A stretch of DNA of 64,000 nucleotides from CALNXN01 sp942490645 (GTDB lineage Bacteria; Pseudomonadota; Alphaproteobacteria; Rhodobacterales; Rhodobacteraceae), in the NCBI GenBank assembly GCA_942490645.1, contig CALNXN010000001.1, positions 1 to 64,000 of the forward strand, in the 5' to 3' direction. The position numbers and the translations under genes were made by a program. The notes under the pieces are model-generated. The model saw only the letters and a program-made list of their open reading frames with translations, was not told where the DNA came from and searched no databases. Every line of letters begins with the position of its first letter. Position 1 is the stretch's first letter. Positions 26,502 to 34,765 of this stretch are shown here, piece by piece.

Positions 26502-28082
26502 ATGGCCGCCTATCAATACGTCTACCACATGTCCGGCGTTTCCAAGACCTACCCAGGAGGCAAGAAGTGCTTTGAGAACATCCACCTGAATTTCCTGCCC
26601 GGCGTGAAGATCGGTGTCGTTGGCGTCAACGGCGCCGGTAAATCGACGCTGCTCAAGATCATGGCCGGGATCGACAAGGATTTCAGCGGCGAAGCCTGGG
26701 CCGCCGAAGGCGCCACCGTGGGCTACCTGCCGCAAGAACCCAAGCTCGATGAAACCCTGACCGTGCGCGAAAACGTCATGCTCGCCGTGGCCGACAAAAA
26801 GGCGATCCTCGACCGCTACAACGATCTCGCGATGAACTATTCCGACGAGACGGCGGATGAGATGGCCGAGCTGCAAGACCAGATCGACGCCGAGAACCTG
26901 TGGGATCTCGACAGCCAGATCGACGTCGCGATGGAGGCCCTGCGCTGCCCGCCCGATGACGCCGATGTCACCAAGCTGTCGGGCGGTGAGAAGCGCCGCG
27001 TCGCGCTCTGCAAGCTGCTGCTCGAAGCGCCGGACATGCTGCTGCTGGACGAACCGACCAACCACCTCGATGCCGAAACCATCTCTTGGCTGCAACAGCA
27101 CCTCAGTGATTACAAAGGGACAATCCTGATCGTCACCCACGATCGGTATTTCCTCGATGATATCACCGGCTGGATTCTCGAACTCGACCGCGGCCGCGGC
27201 ATCCCCTACGAAGGCAACTATTCCGCCTGGCTCGAACAAAAGGCCAAGCGGCTGGAGCAGGAAGCCCGCGAGGACAAATCCAAGCAGAAAACGCTCGAAC
27301 GCGAACTGGAATGGATGCGCCAGGGCGCCAAGGCGCGGCAGGCCAAGTCCAAGGCCCGTATCAACGCCTATAACGACCTCGCCGAACAGTCGGAGCGCGA
27401 AAAGCTCACCCGCGCGCAGATCGTCATCCCCAACGGCCCGCGCCTGGGCAACAAGGTGATCGAGGTCAACGGCCTGTCCAAGCACATGGGCGACAAACAG
27501 CTGATCGAGGACCTGTCCTTTGCCCTGCCGCCGGGCGGCATCGTCGGCGTGATCGGCCCCAACGGCGCGGGTAAATCCACGCTCTTCAAAATGCTCACCG
27601 GGCAGGAAAAGCCCGACGCGGGCACCATCGAATACGGCGACACCGTCGATCTGGCCTATGTCGACCAGTCCCGCGATGACCTTGAGGCCAACGCCACCGT
27701 GTGGGAGGCAATCACGGGCGGCGCGGAGCTGATCCAGCTTGGCGATGCCGAGGTCAACTCCCGCGCCTATTGCTCCTCCTTCAACTTCAAGGGCGGCGAC
27801 CAGCAGAAGAAGGTCGGCCTGCTGTCCGGCGGCGAACGCAACCGCGTGCACATGGCCAAGCTGCTGAAATCGGGCGGCAACGTGCTGCTGCTCGACGAAC
27901 CGACCAACGATCTGGACGTCGAAACCCTGCGCGCGCTGGAAGACGCGCTGGTCGACTTCGCCGGCTGCGCCGTGGTCATCTCCCACGACCGCTTCTTCCT
28001 CGACCGCATCTGCACCCACATCCTGGCCTTCGAGGGCGAGGCCCATGTGGAATGGTTCGAAGGCAACGAAGAGGATGCATAG
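26502..28082 (+). CDS. ettA: Energy-dependent translational throttle protein EttA, C-terminus disrupted
   Basis: A cytosolic ABC-F ATPase of 526 residues that binds the ribosomal E site. Two nucleotide-binding domains carry Walker A GVNGAGKSTLL and GPNGAGKSTLF, signatures LSGGEKRRVAL and LSGGERNRVHM, and Walker B MLLLDEPTNHLD and VLLLDEPTNDLD. A charged P-site interaction linker (RLEQEAREDKSKQKTLEREL) joins them. It is about 25 residues short. It ends EGNEEDA at TAG 28080, yet the same frame beyond the stop gives RRLGDAEPATKYA, which resembles the normal family tail. Small indels at the edge of the purine block seem to have broken the 3' end. AGGAG precedes the ATG. Confidence 0.93.
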   Translation: MAAYQYVYHMSGVSKTYPGGKKCFENIHLNFLPGVKIGVVGVNGAGKSTLLKIMAGIDKDFSGEAWAAEGATVGYLPQEPKLDETLTVRENVMLAVADKKAILDRYNDLAMNYSDETADEMAELQDQIDAENLWDLDSQIDVAMEALRCPPDDADVTKLSGGEKRRVALCKLLLEAPDMLLLDEPTNHLDAETISWLQQHLSDYKGTILIVTHDRYFLDDITGWILELDRGRGIPYEGNYSAWLEQKAKRLEQEAREDKSKQKTLERELEWMRQGAKARQAKSKARINAYNDLAEQSEREKLTRAQIVIPNGPRLGNKVIEVNGLSKHMGDKQLIEDLSFALPPGGIVGVIGPNGAGKSTLFKMLTGQEKPDAGTIEYGDTVDLAYVDQSRDDLEANATVWEAITGGAELIQLGDAEVNSRAYCSSFNFKGGDQQKKVGLLSGGERNRVHMAKLLKSGGNVLLLDEPTNDLDVETLRALEDALVDFAGCAVVISHDRFFLDRICTHILAFEGEAHVEWFEGNEEDA

Positions 28083-28620
28083 CGGCGGCTTGGCGACGCT
28101 GAACCTGCCACGAAATATGCGCTTCCGTCTGCCAAAATGGCCATTCGCGCCCAGAAAATTGAGTACGACATACGCGCAGCCGCTTATCATGAAAGCGAGC
28201 GAGAGCGGAGCCGGACGGAGGAAGGCACAGAGCGCGCCGCGCGGGGGGGGGAGCGGCAAAGGGCAAAAGAAGGAAAGCGAGAGAGGAAATGGCGGGAGGG
28301 GGAGGAGAGCAGGGGCAGAACACGAAGGGACGGAAAGGAAATCAAAAGAGCAAAAAGGGGGGGGGTAAAGGGGGGGCGGGAGAAGACAGAGAGACAGGGA
28401 GGTGGATGAGAGGAAGAGAAGGGAAGAAGAAGAGGGGAGCGGGGAGGGGGAGAGGGAGAGGGGAAACCCAAACGGGGGGGGGAGGGGAAAGGGGGGGGGA
28501 GAAACAAGAAGAAAAAAAGGAGAGAGGGACCAAAGGGGGAAAAATAAAGGGAAGGGGAGGAAAAGAAGAAAGGCGAAGGTGTGACGAGGGGGAGAGAGAG
28601 GGAAGCGGCTTCGGCCAGAA
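28083..28620. repeat. Purine-only low-complexity block abutting ettA
   Basis: From about 28188 to 28606 the plus strand is almost all A and G. For example, 28381-28440 has five pyrimidines in sixty bases and 28441-28500 has four. There are many G runs of six to nine, but no fixed repeat unit. Bases 28083-28187 still look like ordinary sequence that includes the lost ettA tail. Nothing else in the window resembles this. It could be a genuine polypurine tract with G-quadruplex potential, or low-quality bases at a contig join. No credible gene is inside. Confidence 0.8.
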
Positions 28621-29195
28621 GCTCCCAGAAATCATCCACCCAAAAAGAGTGGAAACCAGTCATTCGCCGATCGGCACTAGAACCCTACCAGCATAAGGAA
28701 CTTGATGCGAATGGCTGATCACGGCAATCGGGGCCGCAGGGTGCGTCAACCCAGAGGCCCATGCGTAGATAAAGACGGTTTCTCTCGCAGCGATCGCCGT
28801 GACTATTTGGTGCGACATTCGATCGCCCAAAAGGCGCAATGACTTCGGCCGTCAGTTGGGCAGCTCGTCGCTCCCCGCTGGGGATCACCGACTGAAATTC
28901 TGGCTTCTGAGATGTGGATGCGCGACCTGCCAACAAGATCTATTACTCCACCTCGGGAGTTACCCCCGTCGCCCAAGAGACCCTTCCGCTTTTGCTGTGG
29001 CGCAGCCGTCATGTCCTGTCCGCGTTGCTTTGGTCAAGAGCGGTCCTTGCCCCTTTCCCAGATAACCGCTGTAAGAGGTGGTACTTACGATGGCGCCTCC
29101 TCCCCCTCCCAACACACCTTATCGCCAGGTGTCTGCCCAAACCTGTTAACCTATCTGCATTGTAATCAGTTTTTTGATCATCAAAGGATAGTGTT
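28621..29195. other. Gene-free interval after the purine block
   Basis: Composition returns to normal here. Short frames exist on both strands, for example a cysteine-containing plus frame at 28912-29253. None has a good start, codon bias or recognisable family. The last 40 bases hold the leader of the next gene, with AAAGGAT just before its ATG. Confidence 0.4.
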
Positions 29196-29642
29196 ATGTC
29201 CACCAAAATGGCCCTTTTCGGCCCTCTGCTTGCGGTGCCTTTGTGCGTCGTGATGGCGCTGTCGGCATATGCGCAGACCACCGAACGCAAGCTCATTCCC
29301 CGCACGCAAGACCTCCAGGTGCTGGAGCCGCAATTGCCCACGATGGAACTGCAACAGCCTGAGGTCAGCACCACGACGCTGCCCAGCACCTTGCCGCCCA
29401 CGCCGAACCGACCCAACCGCGCCGTGCCGAACCGGCAGCAGGAACCGGCGACGGCTGCAACATCGCAAGCCAAGAAAAAGCGGTTTCTCGATCAGGAACG
29501 CCGCGCGTCCAACGCAGGCGAGTATCGCTATCTTTGCCGGACGGACCGCAAGCAGTGCTATGTGCGCACCAAGCTGGAATACCCGCTCTACTCCGGCTGC
29601 ACCTGCGGTGATTTCTCCGGCGTGACAATAGCGGAGCAATAG
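29196..29642 (+). CDS. Hypothetical exported protein with proline-rich linker
   Basis: A 148-residue product with a signal peptide (GPLLAVPLCVVMALSAYAQT; cleavage after AYA). A Pro/Thr/Gln-rich spacer at about residues 35-90 follows. The C-terminal domain has four cysteines (YLCRTDRKQCYVRTK and YSGCTCGDFSG), suggesting two disulphides or a metal site in the periplasm. The next gene begins nine bases after the stop, so the two are likely co-transcribed. Family unknown. Confidence 0.65.
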   Translation: MSTKMALFGPLLAVPLCVVMALSAYAQTTERKLIPRTQDLQVLEPQLPTMELQQPEVSTTTLPSTLPPTPNRPNRAVPNRQQEPATAATSQAKKKRFLDQERRASNAGEYRYLCRTDRKQCYVRTKLEYPLYSGCTCGDFSGVTIAEQ

Positions 29643-29651
29643 ACGCGCCTT

Positions 29652-30317
29652 ATGCCCGCAAACCGCCCTTTTCTCGCCGTTCTCGCGATTGCCCTCTTTA
29701 TGTTCGGGCTGATCGTGGGGGTCTATTTCATCGAGAATTCCGCCAACACGTTCAGCTTCCTGCGCGATATCCCGACCTTGCAGCAGTGCATCGACGCACG
29801 GTTTGAGGACGCGAATATCCCGGAGCTCGACGCGCGACTGAATTATTGCCACGAGTTGATCTACGTTCAAAGTGAACTCAATGAGTTCACGATCCGGCGG
29901 CTGGTGTTTCAGTCGCAGCACAATTCGGACATGGTATTGTTGTGGATGGTGGTGTTCATCACGATCGCTGGCGTGCTGTTGTCGGGCCTGCAACTGTATA
30001 CGTCCTACCGGATGATGTCGGATGGGATCATCGCGCCCGGCGGACCGGAGCAAGGGCATTCATTGGAAATCGAGCGTGGCAAGGTCGCGCTGCGGTCCTC
30101 GGTCACGGGGCTGTTCATTCTGATCATCTCTTTCGCCTTCTTCTACGTCTTCGTCATTTTCGTTTACAAAATTGATGATCCCGGCGCACAACAGGAGGTT
30201 TTCAATCGGGCGCAAGAAATCACCAACAACCAGATCATCAGCGAGGAAGAAGGCGAGATGATCATTGAAGACAACGGAGTCATGCTTGAACCGCCGTTAG
30301 AGTCAGACGATCAGTAG
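29652..30317 (+). CDS. Hypothetical inner-membrane protein
   Basis: A 221-residue protein with three predicted membrane helices: about residues 7-27 (FLAVLAIALFMFGLIVGVYF), 96-116 (VLLWMVVFITIAGVLLSGLQ) and 150-172 (LFILIISFAFFYVFVIFVY). A soluble region with two cysteines (QQCIDARF, NYCHELI) lies between helices one and two. The C-terminal tail is strongly acidic (SEEEGEMIIEDNG). It pairs with the upstream exported protein. Family unknown. Confidence 0.7.
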   Translation: MPANRPFLAVLAIALFMFGLIVGVYFIENSANTFSFLRDIPTLQQCIDARFEDANIPELDARLNYCHELIYVQSELNEFTIRRLVFQSQHNSDMVLLWMVVFITIAGVLLSGLQLYTSYRMMSDGIIAPGGPEQGHSLEIERGKVALRSSVTGLFILIISFAFFYVFVIFVYKIDDPGAQQEVFNRAQEITNNQIISEEEGEMIIEDNGVMLEPPLESDDQ

Positions 30318-30332
30318 CCTAGCGAATAGGAG

Positions 30333-30509
30333 TCAAGCGGGCAGGAGCAATACAGGGCTCACTGGTCCAAAACGATCCGAACGGGTTGTCTTCGCGCGCG
30401 CCGGCACGGTTGCTTCGGTGCAGCGTTTGGCCAACGTGGAGCGTTCGTTGATCAGGCAGTCGTTAGTGTTGGCATAGGCCGCGTCCGTCCGCGGGCTGGG
30501 CTCTGTCAT
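30333..30509 (-). CDS. Doubtful small protein
   Basis: A 58-residue frame starts MTEPSPRTDAAYANTNDCLI and continues ERSTLAKRCTEATVPARAK. It has two cysteines and codon use similar to neighbouring genes. It lies just after the next small gene on the same strand and converges with the membrane protein at 30317. No ribosome site or family is evident, so it may be spurious. Confidence 0.25.
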   Translation of the reverse strand: MTEPSPRTDAAYANTNDCLINERSTLAKRCTEATVPARAKTTRSDRFGPVSPVLLLPA

Positions 30510-30604
30510 GCAGGTATCTGGCCGTCACCCCTGTTTGCGCGGTGCGAACTGAGGTCAAAGCCGCGTTGCACCAACATGCAAAGCTCAAGTGACACCCCTC
30601 CCTT

Positions 30605-30766
30605 CTAGATCGCGGCCCAATCGGTATAGCGCCATGTGATCGGGCATATCGGACCCGGTGCGCGTACAAATTTCTCGCGCTTGGCCTCGCTCCGAACAGA
30701 GGGGGCTTTGATCGGATGATCGGCGGTCGCAGGTGGGTTTGGGTGATAGGTTCGGGTCTCGGTCAT
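30605..30766 (-). CDS. Small hypothetical protein (53 aa) with a strong ribosome site
   Basis: The start at 30766 follows AAGGAG with an eight-base spacer, among the best ribosome sites in the window. The product begins MTETRTYHPNPPATADH and ends ITWRYTDWAAI. It is rich in Pro, Arg and Trp, with no membrane segment. The family is not recognised. The initiation signal makes a real gene more likely than the short length alone would suggest. Confidence 0.5.
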   Translation of the reverse strand: MTETRTYHPNPPATADHPIKAPSVRSEAKREKFVRAPGPICPITWRYTDWAAI

Positions 30767-31171
30767 CCTGTGGTCTCCTTGATCAAATGGCCTTGTTTCA
30801 ATGCATACAGCTAACCACATCTCGCCGGCGCTGTATGTGAAGTGGATTACAAAGCGCCGACTCACCCCCCAGCCCCCTAAATCGCCTCCCCCAAACCGGC
30901 TAAACCCAAGCCGCGACTTGAGGGCATCCGCTTGCTGGTAGGGGCTCGTTTAAGCAATTCTCAACACCGATTAACCAATGCCTAACCAGCACATTCTCGC
31001 CGTTTCAATAAAATTGAGCCTTTTCATAACGTTGCTTAAAGTAAAACAGGGGATATGCATCTCCGACGGTCCGCATTTTGGGCCAAATCCCGCCGATCAA
31101 TTAACCAAGCAACCCTGGATTTACCTTTGGTTAAGACCTCCAGACATAGCCTTGGTGCAGGAGGATTATGT
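30767..31171. other. Gene-free interval with TTAACCAA repeats
   Basis: I see no convincing gene here. TTAACCAA occurs at 30971-30978 and 31101-31108, and its inverse TTGGTTAA at 31127-31134. The last two form a perfect 8-bp inverted repeat with an 18-base spacer, ending 37 bases before the next ATG. It may be an operator or a CtrA-type half-site array. Confidence 0.4.
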
Positions 31172-31402
31172 ATGGCCATTTTTGCGGCACTGATCGGGGG
31201 AACCTTGGGTTTCCTAAGCTTTATTATGGCCTGGCTGGGCCTAGGATACGGCATCCTTCCCGCGCTTGGTATCTACTTAACAGTTGGTTTTGGCTGCACT
31301 TGCCTGCTGATTGCATATGGCCAAACGGCAAGATCGCAGGCTTCGCTTGCAGCCCCGGCCCATTTGGCAATTTTACGACAAGATCCGCGCTATAACCGGT
31401 AA
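31172..31402 (+). CDS. Small two-helix membrane protein
   Basis: A 76-residue product starting MAIFAALIGGTLGFLSFIMA, with AGGAGG seven bases before the ATG. Two membrane helices, about residues 3-22 and 26-50 (LPALGIYLTVGFGCTCLLIA), are followed by a short cytosolic tail (AHLAILRQDPRYNR). This resembles small roseobacter membrane proteins of unknown role. Confidence 0.7.
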   Translation: MAIFAALIGGTLGFLSFIMAWLGLGYGILPALGIYLTVGFGCTCLLIAYGQTARSQASLAAPAHLAILRQDPRYNR

Positions 31403-31479
31403 AACACAGTCATGTCACTCAGCGAGGCTCACCCGAATTCGCCGCGGCGTGTTGCTACCTGACCGTGCGCTCCCCCCTT

Positions 31480-31510
31480 GCTCTTTAGGGTGAATACTGT
31501 TAAAGAGCAT
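31480..31510 (+). promoter_or_regulatory. Hairpin in the cold-shock gene leader
   Basis: TGCTCTTTA and TAAAGAGCA form a perfect 9-bp stem with a 13-base loop, about 120 bases before the csp ATG. No T tract follows. Long structured leaders are typical of cold-shock mRNAs. Confidence 0.4.
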
Positions 31511-31631
31511 TCGCTTACGTTTTTCTTTGTCGACCACTGTCTCCCTAACACGGCCTCAGTCTTTCGATCCAGACCGACCACGCCGAGCCATCGCACTCAC
31601 GCGGATGGCGATACTTAGAGGAGACACGGAT

Positions 31632-31838
31632 ATGGCCACTGGCACCGTGAAATGGTTCAATTCAACAAAAGGCTTCGGCTTTATCGCGCCCGATGGCGGC
31701 AGCAAAGACGTGTTTGTGCACATCTCTGCCGTTGAACGCGCTGGCCTGACCGGCTTGAACGACAACCAGAAAGTCACTTTTGACATCGAAGCCGGCCGCG
31801 ACGGCCGCGAGAGCGCAACAAACCTCGCTCTGGCCTAA
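31632..31838 (+). CDS. Cold-shock domain protein
   Basis: A 68-residue OB-fold protein with RNP1 KGFGFIAPDGG and RNP2 DVFVHISAVE. It binds single-stranded RNA and DNA in the cytosol and melts mRNA structure. It starts MATGTVKWFNSTKG after a GGAGACAC-type ribosome site. A longer in-frame start at 31527 is unnecessary. It is a close paralogue of the gene at 44974, with few substitutions over the same length. A strong terminator follows. Confidence 0.96.
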   Translation: MATGTVKWFNSTKGFGFIAPDGGSKDVFVHISAVERAGLTGLNDNQKVTFDIEAGRDGRESATNLALA

Positions 31839-31864
31839 GGGTCAACTTCGACGCCACGACATTG

Positions 31865-31897
31865 AAACCGGCCATTCATAGTGGCCGGTTTTTCTTT
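31865..31897 (+). terminator. Intrinsic terminator after the first csp gene
   Basis: AAACCGGCCA and TGGCCGGTTT pair perfectly around a seven-base loop, followed by a T-rich run. It lies 26 bases past the stop. Confidence 0.92.
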
Positions 31898-31972
31898 GCT
31901 CCAATGTTATCGACTCATTCATGATCCGCGGCTAATCTTTGGTTGTTTTTGATTAATGATCCGGAGCCAATT

Positions 31973-32524
31973 ATGCACCGTCGCAATTTCCTGACAACCG
32001 CGCTTGCCGCAACCACCCTGCCACAGGTCGCTCTATCCACGACCGTCGAATTTGATCCAACGCCGCAAGAGGTCAGAATCAAGAAAGAATTCAGCCCCGG
32101 ACAGCTTCTGGTTCTGCCGCGCAGCTACTACCTCTATTTCGTGACAGAAGAGCGCAAAGCGATCCGCTACGGCGTGGGGGTGGGACGTGCGGGTCTGGAA
32201 TTCACGGGTACCGCCACTATCGACGTCAAAAAAGAATGGCCCACATGGCGCCCTACAAACGAGATGATCGAACGTGAGCCCCACCTGTATGAGCGCTTTA
32301 TTGGCAATACCGATGCACAGCCAGGCGGCCCAAGCAACCCGTTGGGCGCGCGCGCGCTTTATCTGTTTCAAAACGGGATTGATACGTATTTTCGCATACA
32401 TGGCACCAACCAGCCGCAAAGCATTGGTCGTTCCGTCTCGAACGGTTGCATTCGTATGCTCAATGATCATGTCGTGGATCTGTACCAGCGCGTGCCTGTC
32501 GGCACGGTCGTGACCGTGCTCTAA
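31973..32524 (+). CDS. L,D-transpeptidase (YkuD/ErfK family)
   Basis: A 183-residue periplasmic enzyme. The N-terminus MHRRNFLTTALAATTLPQVA has a twin-arginine-like signal. The YkuD catalytic region is complete: FRIHGTNQPQSIG with the conserved HGT, and SVSNGCIRMLNDHV with catalytic Cys in S-x-GCIR. Such enzymes make 3-3 peptidoglycan cross-links or attach proteins to the wall. GGAG lies seven bases before the ATG. Its stop overlaps the stop of the convergent small gene by four bases. Confidence 0.93.
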   Translation: MHRRNFLTTALAATTLPQVALSTTVEFDPTPQEVRIKKEFSPGQLLVLPRSYYLYFVTEERKAIRYGVGVGRAGLEFTGTATIDVKKEWPTWRPTNEMIEREPHLYERFIGNTDAQPGGPSNPLGARALYLFQNGIDTYFRIHGTNQPQSIGRSVSNGCIRMLNDHVVDLYQRVPVGTVVTVL

Positions 32525-32784
32525 AGCAGATACATCCAGACCAGCGCACTGGGGGCAAGCATCCCAAACAGGATGCAAAACAGCTTTGCGCCGTGGCTGA
32601 TTTTGCTAAACAGGCCCGTGCCGAGCGCACCCTCGCCATAGCCCAAAGCGCCGGACATCAAGCCATAGCCTTGTGCCTCGGATTTGCGGCGGCGTGCTTC
32701 AATGGATGCCAGTGCCTTTGTGTAGACTGCAGTCTGACGTTCTTGCTCTGTTAAAGCCATGTCGAGGTTTTCCATATTGCTCAT
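32521..32784 (-). CDS. Small membrane-anchored hypothetical protein
   Basis: An 87-residue protein starting MSNMENLDMALTEQERQTAV. A charged helical N-terminal half (YTKALASIEARRRKSEAQG) precedes one C-terminal membrane helix (LFCILFGMLAPSALVWMYLL). An ATG three codons upstream (32793) sits closer to GGGAG and is an alternative. Family unknown. It is tail-to-tail with the L,D-transpeptidase. Confidence 0.6.
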   Translation of the reverse strand: MSNMENLDMALTEQERQTAVYTKALASIEARRRKSEAQGYGLMSGALGYGEGALGTGLFSKISHGAKLFCILFGMLAPSALVWMYLL

Positions 32785-32851
32785 CGCGCACATCTCTCCC
32801 TGTTCAACCGATGGAGATGGAGCGAAACCTTGATAAGTCCACCCTTTGACA

Positions 32852-32886
32852 TAGAAAAAGGCCGGTGAAATCACCGGCCTTTTAAA
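32852..32886 (-). terminator. Intrinsic terminator of the pyrimidine/ABC operon
   Basis: AAAGGCCGGTGA and TCACCGGCCTTT form a near-perfect palindrome with a two-base turn. On the minus strand TTTTT follows. It sits 26 bp past the binding-protein stop at 32912. The plus side is also T-rich, so it could work in both directions. Confidence 0.9.
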
Positions 32887-32911
32887 GTTACATTATCGCA
32901 AATTGCGTTTG

Positions 32912-33892
32912 TCAGTTCAGCGCTTTGTCCGTGATCGCGTGCGTCCAAGCCCCTTCGGGCGCTTTGGAGATCATGCCACCTTCCATGGTGATTGCCGCAG
33001 ACCGGTCGAACGCAGCAATATCCAACGTCCCGTCAGAACCCGCCGTCAGTTTGGCAATCTCGCCCATCATCCGTTTTTGGTGCTTTTCAGTTTGAGCACC
33101 CGTTTGGTCGTTCTCCAAAACGATCTCGGCTGCCTCATCAGGGTTCGCTTCAGCGTACTTCCACCCCTTCATAGACGCACGCACAAATCGCACCATCTTG
33201 TCCTCGAATGCAGGGTCCGCCAGCTTGTCCTCAAGCGCATACAGACCATCCTCAAGTGTCGAAATCCCTTCGTCTTCATATTTGAAGACCACCAGATCAT
33301 CTGGGGTAAGCCCAGCGTCGATCACCTGCCAGTATTCGTTATAGGTCATTGTTGTTGCGCATTCGACCTGCTTTTGCAGTAGTGGATCAACGTTGAAGTT
33401 GATCTTTTGAACCGTGACGCCGCCTTCCGATCCATCGGTCGCATAACCCAGTTTTCCCATCCACGAATAAAGCGGAATTTCATTTCCAAAGAACCACGTC
33501 CCAAGTGTGTGACCCGGGAAATCCGCTGGGCTATTGATGTTGTGTTCTTTTAGGCACGTCAGCATGAGCCCCGAAGAGGCAAACGGTTGCGCGATATTCA
33601 CAATTGGCGCGCCTTTTTCCCGCGCGGCCAAGGCAGAGGGCAGCCAATCAACCATCACATCAGCCCCGCCGCCCAACAGCACCTGAACCGGCGCAATGTC
33701 GGGCCCGCCCGGCTTGATTGTCACATTGAGATTCTCTTCCTCGTAAAAGCCCTTGTCCAGCGCCACATAGTAGCCTGCGAACTGCGCTTGCGTGACCCAT
33801 TTCAGTTGCAGCGTTACGTCATCTGCCGCATGGGCGAGCGTGCCCCACATCCCGGCGGCGAAGGTAGCCGCAATCTTTGTAATCGTCTTCAT
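32912..33892 (-). CDS. ABC transporter substrate-binding protein (NMT1/ThiY-like)
   Basis: A 326-residue periplasmic protein with a signal peptide (IAATFAAGMWGTLAHAADDV; cleavage after AHA). The NMT1/THI5-like fold shows in TLQLKWVTQAQFAGYYVALD, KGFYEEENLNVTIKPGG, DIAPVQVLLGGGADVMVDWL and TLGTWFFGNEIP. This family binds pyrimidine or thiamine-precursor-like compounds. Its position at the end of a dihydropyrimidinase operon suggests a pyrimidine or cyclic ureide ligand, which is inference. It is the last gene before the terminator. Confidence 0.88.
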   Translation of the reverse strand: MKTITKIAATFAAGMWGTLAHAADDVTLQLKWVTQAQFAGYYVALDKGFYEEENLNVTIKPGGPDIAPVQVLLGGGADVMVDWLPSALAAREKGAPIVNIAQPFASSGLMLTCLKEHNINSPADFPGHTLGTWFFGNEIPLYSWMGKLGYATDGSEGGVTVQKINFNVDPLLQKQVECATTMTYNEYWQVIDAGLTPDDLVVFKYEDEGISTLEDGLYALEDKLADPAFEDKMVRFVRASMKGWKYAEANPDEAAEIVLENDQTGAQTEKHQKRMMGEIAKLTAGSDGTLDIAAFDRSAAITMEGGMISKAPEGAWTHAITDKALN

Positions 33893-33925
33893 TTTACTCT
33901 CCTAAGTTGGTCGTTGGTCTTGTTT

Positions 33926-34765
33926 TTATCGTCGTTGTGAGGGGTGCCAAAAGGTCACCTTTCGTTCGATCAGTGCGACGGCCCCGTAAAAGGTCGATCC
34001 TGCGATCGCAGCGACCACAATTTCGGCCCAGACGAGGTCCAGCGCAAGCTGTCCCACGCTCGTGGAAATCCGAAATCCCATCCCCCGGATCGGTGAGCCG
34101 AAAAATTCAGCAACAATCGCGCCGATCAGCGCCAGCGTTGTCCCGATCTTAAGGCCATTAAAGACGAAGGGCATAGCCGCGGGCAAGCGCAGTTTCAAAA
34201 GCGACGCCCAATAGCCCGCGGCATAGGTCTGCATCAGGTCACGCTGCATCGCCGATGAGGCTTGCAACCCCTGCACGGTGTTCACCAGCATAGGGAAAAA
34301 GACCATCACCACGACGACCGCTGCCTTGGATTGCCAATCAAACCCGAACCACATCACCAGAATGGGCGCCATGCCAATCACGGGCAATGCGGCGACGAAG
34401 TTTCCCACTGGCAGCAGGCCCCGTTGCAAGAAAGGAAAGCGGTCGATCGCCACGGCAATCAGAAAAGCGCTACCACATCCTATGATATATCCGCTCATGG
34501 CGCCCTTGATAACGGTCTGCACGAAGTCTTCCCACAAAATACCTGCAGAGACACTCATGCGCACGGCAATGGCCGAGGGCGGCGGCAGCAGGACCGGACT
34601 GATCTCCAACCCGCGCACCATGCCTTCCCAGATGCAAATGAGCGTCAATCCGAAGATCAACGGCACAGCCAGCGACGTCCAGCGCGTTTTAGGCTGCCGC
34701 GCCAGCCAACTGTTCAACGCCCAACCGACGATCCAGATGCCAATGGCAAACCCCAGCCATCCCAT
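33926..34765 (-). CDS. ABC transporter permease
   Basis: A 279-residue inner-membrane permease of the ThiX/SsuC/TauC type, with about six helices and the EAA loop in TYAAGYWASLLKLRLPAAMP. Its ATG overlaps the stop of the upstream permease (TAATG at 34763-34767), which implies translational coupling and fits a heterodimeric channel. The longer frame to 34864 is only read-through into that gene. Confidence 0.9.
   Translation of the reverse strand: MGWLGFAIGIWIVGWALNSWLARQPKTRWTSLAVPLIFGLTLICIWEGMVRGLEISPVLLPPPSAIAVRMSVSAGILWEDFVQTVIKGAMSGYIIGCGSAFLIAVAIDRFPFLQRGLLPVGNFVAALPVIGMAPILVMWFGFDWQSKAAVVVVMVFFPMLVNTVQGLQASSAMQRDLMQTYAAGYWASLLKLRLPAAMPFVFNGLKIGTTLALIGAIVAEFFGSPIRGMGFRISTSVGQLALDLVWAEIVVAAIAGSTFYGAVALIERKVTFWHPSQRR

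Noticed and set aside
26499..28259. 586-codon open frame antisense to ettA
   Set aside because: It mirrors the biased codons of a strongly supported gene; the translation is Val/Gly/His/Gln-rich noise with no domain.
28187..28663. Pro/Ser/Leu-rich minus frame and Gly/Glu/Lys-rich plus frames in the purine block
   Set aside because: Long frames arise trivially because stop codons are rare in pure AG or CT sequence.
28912..29253. Cysteine-containing plus frame between the purine block and the next gene
   Set aside because: No ribosome site, overlaps the well-supported gene at 29196 in another frame, and shows no family signature.
31120..31134. TTTACCTTTGGTTAA as a third RutR-like site
   Set aside because: The half-sites do not match at the right spacing; it is better explained as part of the TTAACCAA/TTGGTTAA inverted repeat.
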